Shown here: in pieces, positions 1 through 5,216 of the stretch
How positions within the stretch are numbered: position 1 is the stretch's first letter
Layout of the letters: each line of letters starts with the position of its first letter
DNA from: Aquisalimonas sp.
Lineage (GTDB): Bacteria; Pseudomonadota; Gammaproteobacteria; Nitrococcales; Aquisalimonadaceae
Reading direction: 5' to 3'
Assembly: GCA_007127625.1 (NCBI GenBank)
Contig: SKYZ01000037.1
Coordinates: 1 to 7,341, forward strand
Length of the DNA: 7,341 bases
Notes under the pieces: model-generated
What the model saw: only the letters and a program-made list of their open reading frames with translations
The model's database searches: none
Told to the model about the DNA's origin: nothing
Program-made: the position numbers and the translations under genes

Positions 1-261
1 CAGGTCCAGGTGATTGTTGCCCGGGTCCAGCGGTAGCCGGCCGCTGCGGCGGCGCTGGGCCCGGTCCTCGCGGTGGTAGCCGTCCAGGGGGATGGAAGTG
101 ACCATGTCATTGCCCAGCAGTCGGCGAATGCCATGGGTATAGGTGGTCTTGCCGCTGCCGCTGTCCCCCGCCACGCCCAGCAGAATAGGGCGCCGGGCCG
201 ACTGCAGCTGCGCGCGCAGAGGCTGGGCGTCCGGCTGGTAGTCGGGTGGCGTGCTGGTCAT
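1..261 (-). CDS. Phosphoribulokinase/uridine kinase family protein (N-terminal part, cut by window edge)
   Basis: The first 87 codons of a minus-strand gene are visible; the 3' part lies left of the window. The protein has a P-loop, GDSGSGKTT, at about residues 32-40. It is followed by LDGYHREDR at about 59-67 and LDPGNNHLDL at 78-87. This order matches class II (plant/cyanobacterial-type) phosphoribulokinases, in which the Asp-x-Tyr-His segment carries the catalytic Asp and ribulose-5-phosphate contacts. The family phosphorylates ribulose-5-phosphate (Calvin cycle) or a related sugar or nucleoside. The position held by a redox-active Cys in plant enzymes (SGCGKST) is Ser here, so thioredoxin control at that site is not expected. 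The ATG at 261 was chosen because GAGGAG lies about 12 nt upstream and homology begins soon after. The true substrate cannot be decided from this part; a heterotroph's PRK-like kinase is possible. Confidence 0.8.
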   Translation of the reverse strand, partial: MTSTPPDYQPDAQPLRAQLQSARRPILLGVAGDSGSGKTTYTHGIRRLLGNDMVTSIPLDGYHREDRAQRRRSGRLPLDPGNNHLDL

Positions 262-384
262 GGGGGTGATACTCCTCGCCTGGACGGTGGTGCGGACGCT
301 CCCGTCCCGCACGCGGGGTGACATTTCACCGCAGGTTTCTTACCTTTGGTAACTTTCCCAGAATAACGCATCTCGAGGAGTTCC
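262..384. promoter_or_regulatory. Divergent regulatory region between the PRK-like gene and rraA
   Basis: This 123-bp gap serves two divergent genes. It contains two short perfect inverted repeats: GGTGACATTTCACC at 317-330 and TTACCTTTGGTAA at 340-352. On the minus strand, TTACCA (347-352) and TGAAAT (323-328) are separated by 18 bp and could be the -35 and -10 boxes for the PRK-like gene. In that case the second palindrome covers the -35 and the first covers the -10, a layout typical of repressor control. No good plus-strand sigma-70 promoter stands out; GAATAA at 361-366 is the best -10 candidate for rraA. The ribosome binding site of rraA is GAGGAG about 6 nt before its ATG. All promoter assignments are inference from consensus matching. 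Confidence 0.3.
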
Positions 385-870
385 ATGAGCCTGAAGACAA
401 CCGACCTCTGCGACGACCACTCCGATCACCTGGCCATCGCCACGCCACTGTTCCGGGATTTCGGCGGCCGCCGCCAGTTCCACGGCCCCATCAGCACCGT
501 CAAGGTGTTCGAGGACAACTCGCTGGTCCGCACCGCGCTGGAAGAGCCCGGTGAAGGCCGCGTGCTGGTGGTGGACGGCGGCGGCTCCATGCGCTGCGCC
601 CTGCTGGGCGACAACCTCGCCGAAATGGGGCGGCAGAATGGCTGGTCCGGTATCGTGGTCTATGGTTGCATCCGGGACTCAGCGGATATCGCGGATATGG
701 ATATCGGCGTCAAGGCGCTGAACACCCACCCGCTGAAGAGTGTCAAGAAAGGGGAAGGGGAACGGGATGCGTCCGTCACCTTTGCCGGTATCACCATTCG
801 CGCGGGGTCCTATCTCTACGCGGACGAAGACGGCATCATCGTGGCGGCGGAGCCGCTGCACAACGAGTAA
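385..870 (+). CDS. rraA: RraA-family protein: RNase E activity regulator or HMG-aldolase-like enzyme
   Basis: The 161-residue protein aligns along its whole length with Escherichia coli RraA. It shares the ELCD/DLCD start, PLF..FGGR near residues 21-30, TVK.FEDN at 38-45, GRVLVVDGGGS at 58-68, and the final LYAD..GII. RraA forms a ring-shaped trimer and, in E. coli, binds the RNase E C-terminal region to slow RNA decay. The fold is shared with metal-dependent 4-hydroxy-4-methyl-2-oxoglutarate (HMG) aldolases. Here D76, R97, D98 and D101 reproduce the D-X20-R-D motif of active aldolases, with a further acidic residue at +3; E. coli RraA lacks that motif. The protein may therefore be an aldolase or oxaloacetate decarboxylase rather than, or as well as, an RNase regulator. 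It is the first gene of an apparent operon; the CBS gene starts 18 nt after its stop. Start choice is supported by GAGGAG just upstream. Confidence 0.88.
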   Translation: MSLKTTDLCDDHSDHLAIATPLFRDFGGRRQFHGPISTVKVFEDNSLVRTALEEPGEGRVLVVDGGGSMRCALLGDNLAEMGRQNGWSGIVVYGCIRDSADIADMDIGVKALNTHPLKSVKKGEGERDASVTFAGITIRAGSYLYADEDGIIVAAEPLHNE

Positions 871-888
871 GAACAAGGGGAGACTCGC

Positions 889-1350
889 ATGGATCAGCCG
901 GTAAGCAAGCTGCTGGAGAAGCGGCCGGGGGACCTGCACACCGTCGAGCGCGGCGCCACCGTCGCCGACGCTGTGCGGACAATGAACGAAGCCCGCGTGG
1001 GCGCAGTCGCCGTAATGGACAACGGCCATCTGGCAGGCATCTTCACCGAGCGCGACGTGCTCCGTCGCGTGGTGGAAAGCCACCGCAACGCCGACGAAAC
1101 ACCCGTGGCCGAGGTGATGACCAGCGACGTGGTGGTGATCAAGCCCACGGATACGGTGCAGCACGCCATGCTGCTGGTGAACACTCGCAATTGCCGGCAC
1201 CTGCCCGTGATGGACGGCGACACCCTGGTCGGTATGGTCTCCGTGCGGGATCTCATCGGCGCCGTGGTGGATGGCCAGGAGCACCGCATCGCCGAGCTCA
1301 CCGACTACATCTACGGCGGATACGGGGTGCAGCCTCGCGTTGATGCATGA
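889..1350 (+). CDS. Tandem CBS-domain protein
   Basis: The 153-residue protein consists almost entirely of two CBS modules forming one Bateman unit. The first spans about residues 1-65, with VGAVAVMDNGHLAGIFTERD at 37-56. The second spans about 72-128, with VMTSDVVVIKP at 76-86 and GMVSVRDLI at 115-123. Stand-alone CBS pairs usually bind adenine nucleotides (AMP, ATP, NAD or S-adenosyl compounds) and act as energy sensors for a partner protein. No partner domain or catalytic module is present. A strong GGGGAG lies 6-7 nt before the ATG. The gene follows rraA by 18 nt, and its TGA overlaps the hslR start in ATGA, so the three genes are probably co-transcribed and translationally coupled. The ligand and target are unknown. 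Confidence 0.88.
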   Translation: MDQPVSKLLEKRPGDLHTVERGATVADAVRTMNEARVGAVAVMDNGHLAGIFTERDVLRRVVESHRNADETPVAEVMTSDVVVIKPTDTVQHAMLLVNTRNCRHLPVMDGDTLVGMVSVRDLIGAVVDGQEHRIAELTDYIYGGYGVQPRVDA

Positions 1351-1733
1351 GTGACGAAGGCGTCCGCGTGGACAAATGGCTGTGGGCGGCGCGGTTCTTC
1401 AAGACCCGCCGCCTGGCCACCGAGGCCATCCAGGGCGGCAAGGTGGAGCTGAACGGCACCCGCGCCAAGCCCGCTAAGACGGTGCGGCCCGGTGACGAGC
1501 TGCGTATCCGTAAGGACGCCTACGAGTTCCACATCGTCGTGCGGGATCTCTCCGACAAACGTGGCCCCGCCAAAGTGGCCGAAACCCTCTACGAGGAGAC
1601 GCCGGACAGCATCGCCCGTCGCGAGCAGACCCGCGAGCAGATCCGCGCCCAGAACGCCGCCTTCCCCCAGCCCAAACAGCGCCCCGACAAACACGACCGC
1701 AAGCACCTCACACGTTTCAAACGCGGCGAGTAG
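1347..1733 (+). CDS. hslR: Heat shock protein 15, ribosome-associated S4-domain protein
   Basis: The 128-residue product has an S4 RNA-binding domain at residues ~6-66. It opens with VRVDKWLWAARFFKTRRLA (6-24) and continues with GGKVELNGTRAKPAK (30-44) and VRPGDELRI (46-54). The basic tail RPDKHDRKHLTRFKRG is typical of Hsp15. In E. coli, Hsp15 binds free 50S subunits that still carry a peptidyl-tRNA after premature dissociation under heat stress, and helps return them to translation. The length is close to the E. coli protein (133 residues). Its ATG overlaps the stop of the CBS gene by 4 bp, implying coupled translation. No sigma-32 promoter is evident directly upstream, as that sequence is inside the CBS gene, so any heat control would have to come from the operon promoter. 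Confidence 0.93.
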   Translation: MSDEGVRVDKWLWAARFFKTRRLATEAIQGGKVELNGTRAKPAKTVRPGDELRIRKDAYEFHIVVRDLSDKRGPAKVAETLYEETPDSIARREQTREQIRAQNAAFPQPKQRPDKHDRKHLTRFKRGE

Positions 1734-1818
1734 CGAGGGCGGGGTGGCGCCCGCGGGTGCCTCCTGGCGAACCGCATCGACCCTGGATCCCCCCCCACGG
1801 CATATCGGGCCTCGGGAA

Positions 1819-1836
1819 GGTGCATCAAGATGCACC
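1819..1836. repeat. Family C palindrome, copy 1
   Basis: GGTGCATCAAGATGCACC is a perfect 8-bp stem with a 2-nt centre. The same arms recur on the other side of rfaH at 2593-2610 (one mismatch) and 2648-2665 (perfect). This copy lacks the GTAG foot seen in the 2644-2665 copy. It could be a dispersed REP-type element or a protein binding site. Confidence 0.7.
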
Positions 1837-1862
1837 ATCAAACCCATGCCGCTGACTCACTA

Positions 1863-1953
1863 GTAGGGCGGACCTTTAGGTCCGCCGAACGGCTTTCGAT
1901 AAGCCGCCTCGGCTGGCATGTTGCACGACGGCGGACCTGAAGGTCCGCCCTAC
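1863..1953. repeat. Inverted pair of family A REP-like palindromes
   Basis: The left unit (1863-1886) reads GTAG then GGCGGACC-TTTA-GGTCCGCC. The right unit (1930-1953) is the same element inverted, ending in CTAC. The GTAG feet point outward and the hairpins face inward. The 43-bp spacer includes its own small hairpin (1890-1906). The layout matches bacterial interspersed mosaic elements made of two REPs in opposite orientation. Confidence 0.85.
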
Positions 1954-1988
1954 AGCCCCACAGCACCGCCCTGCGATTGGCCGTCATT

Positions 1989-1997
1989 TGGTAAACT
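1989..1997 (+). promoter_or_regulatory. Candidate extended -10 promoter of rfaH
   Basis: TGGTAAACT fits a TGn-extended -10 with a 4/6 match to TATAAT. No convincing -35 box is found upstream. If used, transcription would start near 2004, and the leader would contain the family A hairpin at 2018-2041. This is consensus matching only. Confidence 0.22.
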
Positions 1998-2017
1998 GTG
2001 GAACAAGACGCAGCAGG

Positions 2018-2041
2018 GTAGGGCGGACCTTCAGGCCCGCC
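2018..2041 (+). repeat. Family A REP-like palindrome, single copy, in the rfaH leader
   Basis: GTAG is followed by GGCGGACC-TTCA-GGCCCGCC. One arm position differs from the perfect copies (GGCCCGCC instead of GGTCCGCC), leaving a possible G-T/U pair. It lies 38 bp upstream of the rfaH start codon. Confidence 0.78.
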
Positions 2042-2079
2042 AATGACCGGGAACTTAGCACCAAGGCGCAGGAGACCCC

Positions 2080-2583
2080 ATGCGGCACTGGTACGCCGTC
2101 CAATGCAAGGCCAACGAAGACGCCCGGGCCGAGCAGAACCTGCAGAACCAGGGCTTCACCGTCTTCCGGCCCATGGTCCGTCAGCGCCGCCGCCGGGGCG
2201 GGCGCATGACCACGGTCACCGAATCGCTGTTCCCACGCTACCTGTTCGTTGACCTGGACGACGTCAACGAAAACTGGGCGCCCATCCGCTCCACCCGCGG
2301 TGTGCTCGGCCTGGTGCGCTTTGGGGCGCATCCCGTGCCGGTGCCGCCCTCCGTGGTCGAGACCATCCAGGCCCAGATCGACCCGGACAGCGGCTGTGTC
2401 GACCTCACGGCGGCTTCCGATTACACCCCCAACCAGCGCGTACGCATCACCCAGGGGCCCTTCGCCGGCCACGAAGCCCTGTTCCAGGCCCGCAGCGGCG
2501 AAGAGCGCGTGGTGGTCCTCCTGGACATCATGCACCAGTCCCAGCGCATCACCCTCTCGGAACAGGCCATCGACCGGACGTGA
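2080..2583 (+). CDS. rfaH: Transcription antitermination factor RfaH (NusG paralogue)
   Basis: The 167-residue protein has an N-terminal NGN domain (about 1-98) that binds RNA polymerase, and a C-terminal KOW-type domain (about 115-165, with QRVRITQGPFAGHEALF at 119-135). WYAVQCK (4-10), ESLFPRYLFV (48-57), TRGVLGLVRFG (72-82) and the spacing match E. coli RfaH (162 residues) better than NusG. E48 and R143 align with the E. coli E48-R138 salt bridge that locks the two domains together until an ops site is met, so the autoinhibited fold-switching form is probably preserved. RfaH promotes transcription of long operons such as surface polysaccharide clusters. AGGAG lies about 5-9 nt before the ATG. 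The gene stands alone with palindromes on both sides; no ops element is recognised in the window. Confidence 0.9.
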   Translation: MRHWYAVQCKANEDARAEQNLQNQGFTVFRPMVRQRRRRGGRMTTVTESLFPRYLFVDLDDVNENWAPIRSTRGVLGLVRFGAHPVPVPPSVVETIQAQIDPDSGCVDLTAASDYTPNQRVRITQGPFAGHEALFQARSGEERVVVLLDIMHQSQRITLSEQAIDRT

Positions 2584-2592
2584 GGGCAGAGC

Positions 2593-2665
2593 GGTACATC
2601 GAGATGCACCCAACTAACGCCGCACAGCCGGACCCCGGCACCGGTAGGGTGCATCTTGATGCACC
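2593..2665. repeat. Inverted pair of family C palindromes downstream of rfaH
   Basis: The left unit GGTACATCGAGATGCACC (2593-2610) is an imperfect palindrome; read on the minus strand it is preceded by GTTG (2611-2614). The right unit (2644-2665) is GTAG followed by GGTGCATC-TT-GATGCACC, a perfect stem. The feet face each other, 29 bp apart. There is no T run after either hairpin, so this is not a standard terminator, although it could protect the rfaH mRNA 3' end. Just downstream, 2675-2690 resembles half of a family B element (AAAGCCGCTCC). Confidence 0.7.
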
Positions 2666-2746
2666 ATGCGGACCAAAGCCGCTCCCCCACCGGCGCCGCC
2701 ACCGGCTACACTGCCGAACTTACAATGAACGACCGAGGACCAGGGA

Positions 2747-4201
2747 ATGGACCACACCCTCATTACCCATCACGGCGGCGCCGATGGCGTCACCGGAAGC
2801 TGTCATCGCCTGCAGATCGCCCCGGACCGCGCGCTCCTGGTGGACTGCGGCCTGTTCCAGGGCGAGGACGCCATCGAGGACGACCACCTCGAACAGCACC
2901 ACGTCGATTTCCCGGTGGACGATCTCCTGGCGCTCATCGTCACCCACGTGCACATCGACCACATCGGCCGGCTGCCCTACCTGCTGGCCGCCGGCTACCA
3001 GGGGCCGATTCTCTGCTCGGTGCCATCCGCACGCCTGCTGCCGCTGGTCATCGAAGACGCCCTGAAGATCGGCTTCACCCGCGACGAGCGCATGATCCAG
3101 CGCTTTCTGGCCGAGGTGGAGCAGCGCCTGGTGCCGCTGGACTACCGGGAGTGGCACACGCTGGTGGATGACGACCGCCACCGTGTCCGCATCCGGCTCC
3201 AGCGCGCCGGGCACATTCTTGGCTCTGCCTACGTGGAAGTGGATGTTCACGACGCCGCCAGCGGGGCAGGGGAGCGAATCGTGTTCTCCGGCGACCTGGG
3301 CGCCCCGTACGCGCCGCTTCTGCCGGCGCCGAAATCCCCGTACCGCGCAGACCGGCTGGTTCTGGAGAGCACCTACGGCGACCGCAACCATGAGGGTCGG
3401 CATGATCGCCGGAAACGGCTCAAGGCCGCCATCGACCGCGCCCTGAAGAACCGCGGCACCGTCATCATCCCCGCGTTCTCCATCGGCCGCACCCAGGAGC
3501 TGCTCTACGAGCTGGAAGGGCTGATCCACAGCGGAAAGCCCGGCACGGGCCCCGCCGACTGGCCCAGCCTGGAGGTCATCGTCGACTCGCCCCTGGCCGC
3601 CCGATTCACCCGGGTCTACCGCGATCTCAAGCCCTACTGGGACGCCGAGGCCCACAGACGCCTGCGCGCCGGCCGCCACCCGTTGAACTTCGACAACCTC
3701 TACACCGTCGACGACCACGACGAACACCTGCAGACTGTCGACTACCTGGCCCGCACCGGCCGCCCCGCGGTGGTCATCGCCGCCAGCGGCATGGCGGCCG
3801 GTGGCCGGGTGGTGAACTACCTCAAGCGCATGCTCGGCGACGAACGCCACTGTGTCCTGTTCGTCGGCTACCAGGCCGCCGGCACCCCCGGCCGTGCCAT
3901 TCAGCAATACGGCCCCGGCGGCGGCTGGGTGGAACTGGACGGCGAACGCCACACCATCCGCGCCCGCGTGGATACTATCAGCGGCTACTCCGCCCACGCC
4001 GGCCAGGCCGACCTTCTGCGCTTCATCCGCAACATGCGCCGCCCGCCGCACACCATCCACCTGGTCCACGGCGAGCTGGATGCGCAACACGCCCTCAAGG
4101 CAGCGATCGAAGCATGGGCAACCGACGCGGGGCATGAGCTCACAGTGCACGCGGCGGATTCACGCACCGTTTCTGCAGGGCCACGGGGTGATCGCGGCTA
4201 A
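2747..4201 (+). CDS. MBL-fold beta-CASP RNase-like protein (CPSF73/TTHA0252 type)
   Basis: The 484-residue protein has all core metallo-beta-lactamase motifs: THVHIDHIG with H67, H69, D71 and H72; GH at 155-156 in AGHILGSAY; and D183 in FSGDLG. The beta-CASP insertion follows, with LESTYGDR (206-213), PAFSIGRTQE (242-251), DSPLAARFT (280-288) and IAASGMAAGGR (344-354). It ends with GYSAHAGQ (H417) and LVHGE (H441), completing the two-zinc site. These proteins belong to the COG1236 group of single-strand RNA nucleases related to the eukaryotic cleavage factor CPSF73. An RNA maturation or decay role is likely; the actual substrate is unknown. The start at 2747 has GAGGA about 9-13 nt upstream. 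The stop codon is inside a family B palindrome, so the last few residues (GDRG) are repeat-derived. No operon partner is adjacent. Confidence 0.9.
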   Translation: MDHTLITHHGGADGVTGSCHRLQIAPDRALLVDCGLFQGEDAIEDDHLEQHHVDFPVDDLLALIVTHVHIDHIGRLPYLLAAGYQGPILCSVPSARLLPLVIEDALKIGFTRDERMIQRFLAEVEQRLVPLDYREWHTLVDDDRHRVRIRLQRAGHILGSAYVEVDVHDAASGAGERIVFSGDLGAPYAPLLPAPKSPYRADRLVLESTYGDRNHEGRHDRRKRLKAAIDRALKNRGTVIIPAFSIGRTQELLYELEGLIHSGKPGTGPADWPSLEVIVDSPLAARFTRVYRDLKPYWDAEAHRRLRAGRHPLNFDNLYTVDDHDEHLQTVDYLARTGRPAVVIAASGMAAGGRVVNYLKRMLGDERHCVLFVGYQAAGTPGRAIQQYGPGGGWVELDGERHTIRARVDTISGYSAHAGQADLLRFIRNMRRPPHTIHLVHGELDAQHALKAAIEAWATDAGHELTVHAADSRTVSAGPRGDRG

Positions 4202-4213
4202 AGCCGCTCCCAC
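4191..4213 (-). repeat. Family B palindrome overlapping the 3' end of the MBL gene
   Basis: The core GCGGCT-AA-AGCCGC is followed by TCCCAC, which on the minus strand reads as a GTGGGA foot. The TAA stop of the MBL gene (4199-4201) is formed by the loop side of this element. Confidence 0.75.
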
Positions 4214-4233
4214 AGCCTCGGCGACGGAGCGAC

Positions 4234-4324
4234 GTAGGGTGGACCTTCAGGTCCACCGTTTACAGACATCCAGGCTAAAGCGGCCCATCGAAGCCGGATC
4301 GGTGGACCTGAAGGTCCACCCTAC
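4234..4324. repeat. Inverted pair of family A palindromes, GGTGGACC variant
   Basis: The left unit is 4234-4257 (GTAG, then GGTGGACC-TTCA-GGTCCACC) and the right unit is 4301-4324, inverted, ending in CTAC. Both arms carry T-A where the other family A copies have C-G at the same stem position, so the pairing is preserved by a double change. The GTAG feet point outward, as in the 1863-1953 pair. Confidence 0.85.
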
Positions 4325-4348
4325 AGCTACCGACTGCCGCTTCAGCAC

Positions 4349-4418
4349 GGGTCGCGGCTTGCGCCGCTTCTACGGGGGGTACGTGCACAGCGTTGTAGGA
4401 GCGGCGCAAGCCGCGACC
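4349..4418. repeat. Inverted pair of family B REP-like palindromes
   Basis: The left unit (4349-4373) runs GGGTCGCGGC to CTTCTAC. The right unit (4395-4418) begins GTAGGAGCGGCGCAAGCCGC and ends GACC. The GTAG feet face each other across a 21-bp gap, opposite to family A pairs. The element closely resembles Pseudomonas-type REPs in its GTAGGAGCGG start. Confidence 0.85.
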
Positions 4419-4446
4419 AACCAACCGCACTGTGCGCACCGGTCAA

Positions 4447-4578
4447 TCATTCCGCGAAGCTGAGTCGCCAATAGTGGTATCGGAACTGCACCAAGAGAAG
4501 CGAATCATCCGTAACCTTGCAGGCGATGCCGTGTTCCTTGCTGATCCGGCGAAACCAGTAGTCGGCCGCGCTATGCTA
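4447..4578 (-). pseudogene. Decayed YoeB toxin C-terminal fragment
   Basis: Read on the minus strand, this stretch encodes HSAADYWFRRISKEHG, then CKVTDD, then QFRYHY, then WRLSFAE and a stop. It aligns with the last 35 residues of the intact YoeB encoded at 6533-6787, with 21 identical positions. An in-frame TAG (4576-4578) stands where the intact gene has the Lys of PLKH, and homology ends about there, so the N-terminal half is gone. The catalytic Arg65 of YoeB (EEHR) is Gly here, the Glu46 region is missing, and the reading frame runs seven codons past the normal YHY terminus. It is therefore a dead remnant of an mRNA interferase. No yefM antitoxin remnant is recognisable upstream. Confidence 0.85.
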
Positions 4579-4610
4579 CGCTGACCCTATCGCTTCAGGC
4601 ACGACATTCA

Positions 4611-4862
4611 ATGGCCCACGACGAACTTCTCCAACGTCTCCAGGCGGTCCTCGGTGATCACCGGGGTGAACTGGCGTGCGCGTACCTGTTTGGCAGCCGC
4701 GCGAGAGGGCAGGCAGGCTCGTCCAGTGATGTCGATGTGGCAGTGCTCTTTCGCCAGCCTCAGGGGAAGGCACTGCTTGGCCCTGCGGTGAGCCTGAAGG
4801 CGGAACTGGAGGATCGTCTGGGCCTGGAAGTGGACTTGTCGCGCCCTGTTCCAGGGCCTTGA
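4611..4862 (+). pseudogene. Truncated MNT-type nucleotidyltransferase antitoxin (mntA-like remnant)
   Basis: The 83-codon frame starts as a minimal nucleotidyltransferase. GSRARGQAGSSSDVD (28-42) is a perfect GSX10DXD catalytic motif (G28, S29, D40, D42), and LGLEVDL (70-76) supplies the usual third Asp region. In type VII HEPN/MNT systems MntA neutralises the HepT toxin by AMPylating a Tyr of its RX4HXY motif. The normal protein runs on for some tens of residues. Here the homology stops near codon 76, the next codons (SRPVPGP) are unrelated, and a stop follows at 4860-4862. Directly after this point the sequence is hepT-like in another frame, so an internal deletion fused the two genes. It could still give a short protein with the nucleotide-binding core; function is doubtful. 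The ribosome binding site is weak. Confidence 0.8.
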
Positions 4863-5046
4863 GCGCGCCGGGATTCTCAGTCCCGACCTGGCGCGTTCCC
4901 TCTATGCCATGGCCGGTTTCCGGAACATCGTCGTGCACGGCTATCAGGAAGTGGATCCCGCCATGGTCCGCGACATTGTCGCCAATCATCTGGACGATTT
5001 GCTTGCCTTCGCAGCGAGCATCCGGGCACGGCAGGAGTGGACGTAG
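4836..5046 (+). pseudogene. 5'-truncated HEPN toxin (hepT-like, DUF86) remnant
   Basis: In the +1 frame relative to the preceding MNT remnant, this open stretch encodes about 70 residues, including RALFQGLERAGILSPDLA, AGFRNIVVHGY and NHLDDLLAFAASI, and ends at TAG 5044-5046. FRNIVVHGY contains the RX4HXY motif of HEPN RNases (Arg, His and the Tyr that MntA modifies), and the rest fits the C-terminal half of HepT/DUF86 proteins (usually about 130-150 residues). There is no start codon with a ribosome binding site and no N-terminal helices. The first half was lost in the same deletion that truncated mntA, with the junction near 4835-4840. Expression as a complete toxin is not possible. Confidence 0.82.
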
Positions 5047-5107
5047 AAGTCTCGAGGATCCCTGGTGCAAACACCGAGGGGACCGCCTGATCGGCCACCC
5101 CGCAAAT

Positions 5108-5130
5108 GTGGGAGCGACGTCAGTCGCGAC
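5108..5130 (+). repeat. Family B palindrome variant, single copy
   Basis: GTGGGAGCGACGTCAGTCGC followed by GAC. The stem is GCGAC/GTCGC instead of GCGGC/GCCGC: one pair changed on both sides. A weaker repeat of the right half (CAGTCGAGACGAG) follows at about 5141-5154. The element sits 87 bp upstream of the SEC-C gene start. Confidence 0.7.
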
Positions 5131-5216
5131 GAGTGCGGCCTCAGTCGAGACGAGTAAACTTCACATATGAACGCCGATCATCAACCAGCCTTTTCCAATT
5201 TATTAGACACGCGCTC

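Larger units (their letters stand above)
1734..2079. other. Gene-free gap between hslR and rfaH, filled with palindromes
   Basis: No credible coding sequence is visible in these 346 bp. The gap holds one family C palindrome (1819-1836), an inverted pair of family A palindromes (1863-1953) with a small CGGCTT/AAGCCG hairpin between them (1890-1906), a possible extended -10 element (TGGTAAACT, 1989-1997), and a further family A palindrome (2018-2041) in the presumed rfaH leader. There is no hairpin followed by a T run, so no intrinsic terminator is called. Confidence 0.7.
4202..4610. other. Accessory gap with three kinds of repeat and a toxin remnant
   Basis: This 409-bp stretch has no intact gene. 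It contains the end of a family B element, an A/A inverted pair (4234-4324), a B/B inverted pair (4349-4418), and a decayed yoeB fragment (4447-4578, minus). The last ~30 bp before the mntA remnant show nothing I can identify. Confidence 0.7.

Noticed and set aside
66..80. GGTGGTAGCCGT, and GAGGTAGCCCG near 6505-6515, as possible ops elements for RfaH
   Set aside because: Both differ from the GGCGGTAGCGT core at several positions; the first lies inside the PRK-like coding sequence, and neither precedes a long operon.
679..1284. Long minus-strand frame opposite rraA and the CBS gene
   Set aside because: The plus-strand genes are well supported by homology and ribosome binding sites. The antisense product is His/Val-rich with no motif.
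1863..1953. Palindromes after hslR, rfaH, the MBL gene and the SEC-C gene as intrinsic terminators
   Set aside because: None is followed by a run of T on the relevant strand, and the same units occur in inverted pairs and in leaders.
2720..4150. A 476-codon open frame on the minus strand opposite the MBL gene
   Set aside because: It is antisense to a gene with every metallo-beta-lactamase and beta-CASP motif. Its own translation is low-complexity Val/Gly/Ala-rich, with no recognisable domain; such frames are common in GC-rich DNA.
4859..5170. A 103-codon plus-strand frame over the hepT remnant and following repeat
   Set aside because: It is in a different frame from the HEPN homology and its translation resembles no family.
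5106..5216. Upstream extension of the SEC-C frame by 37 codons
   Set aside because: The extension begins inside the family B repeat, has no domain character, and SEC-C proteins of this kind start close to the GRNDPCPCGSG motif; the ATG at 5217 is preferred.
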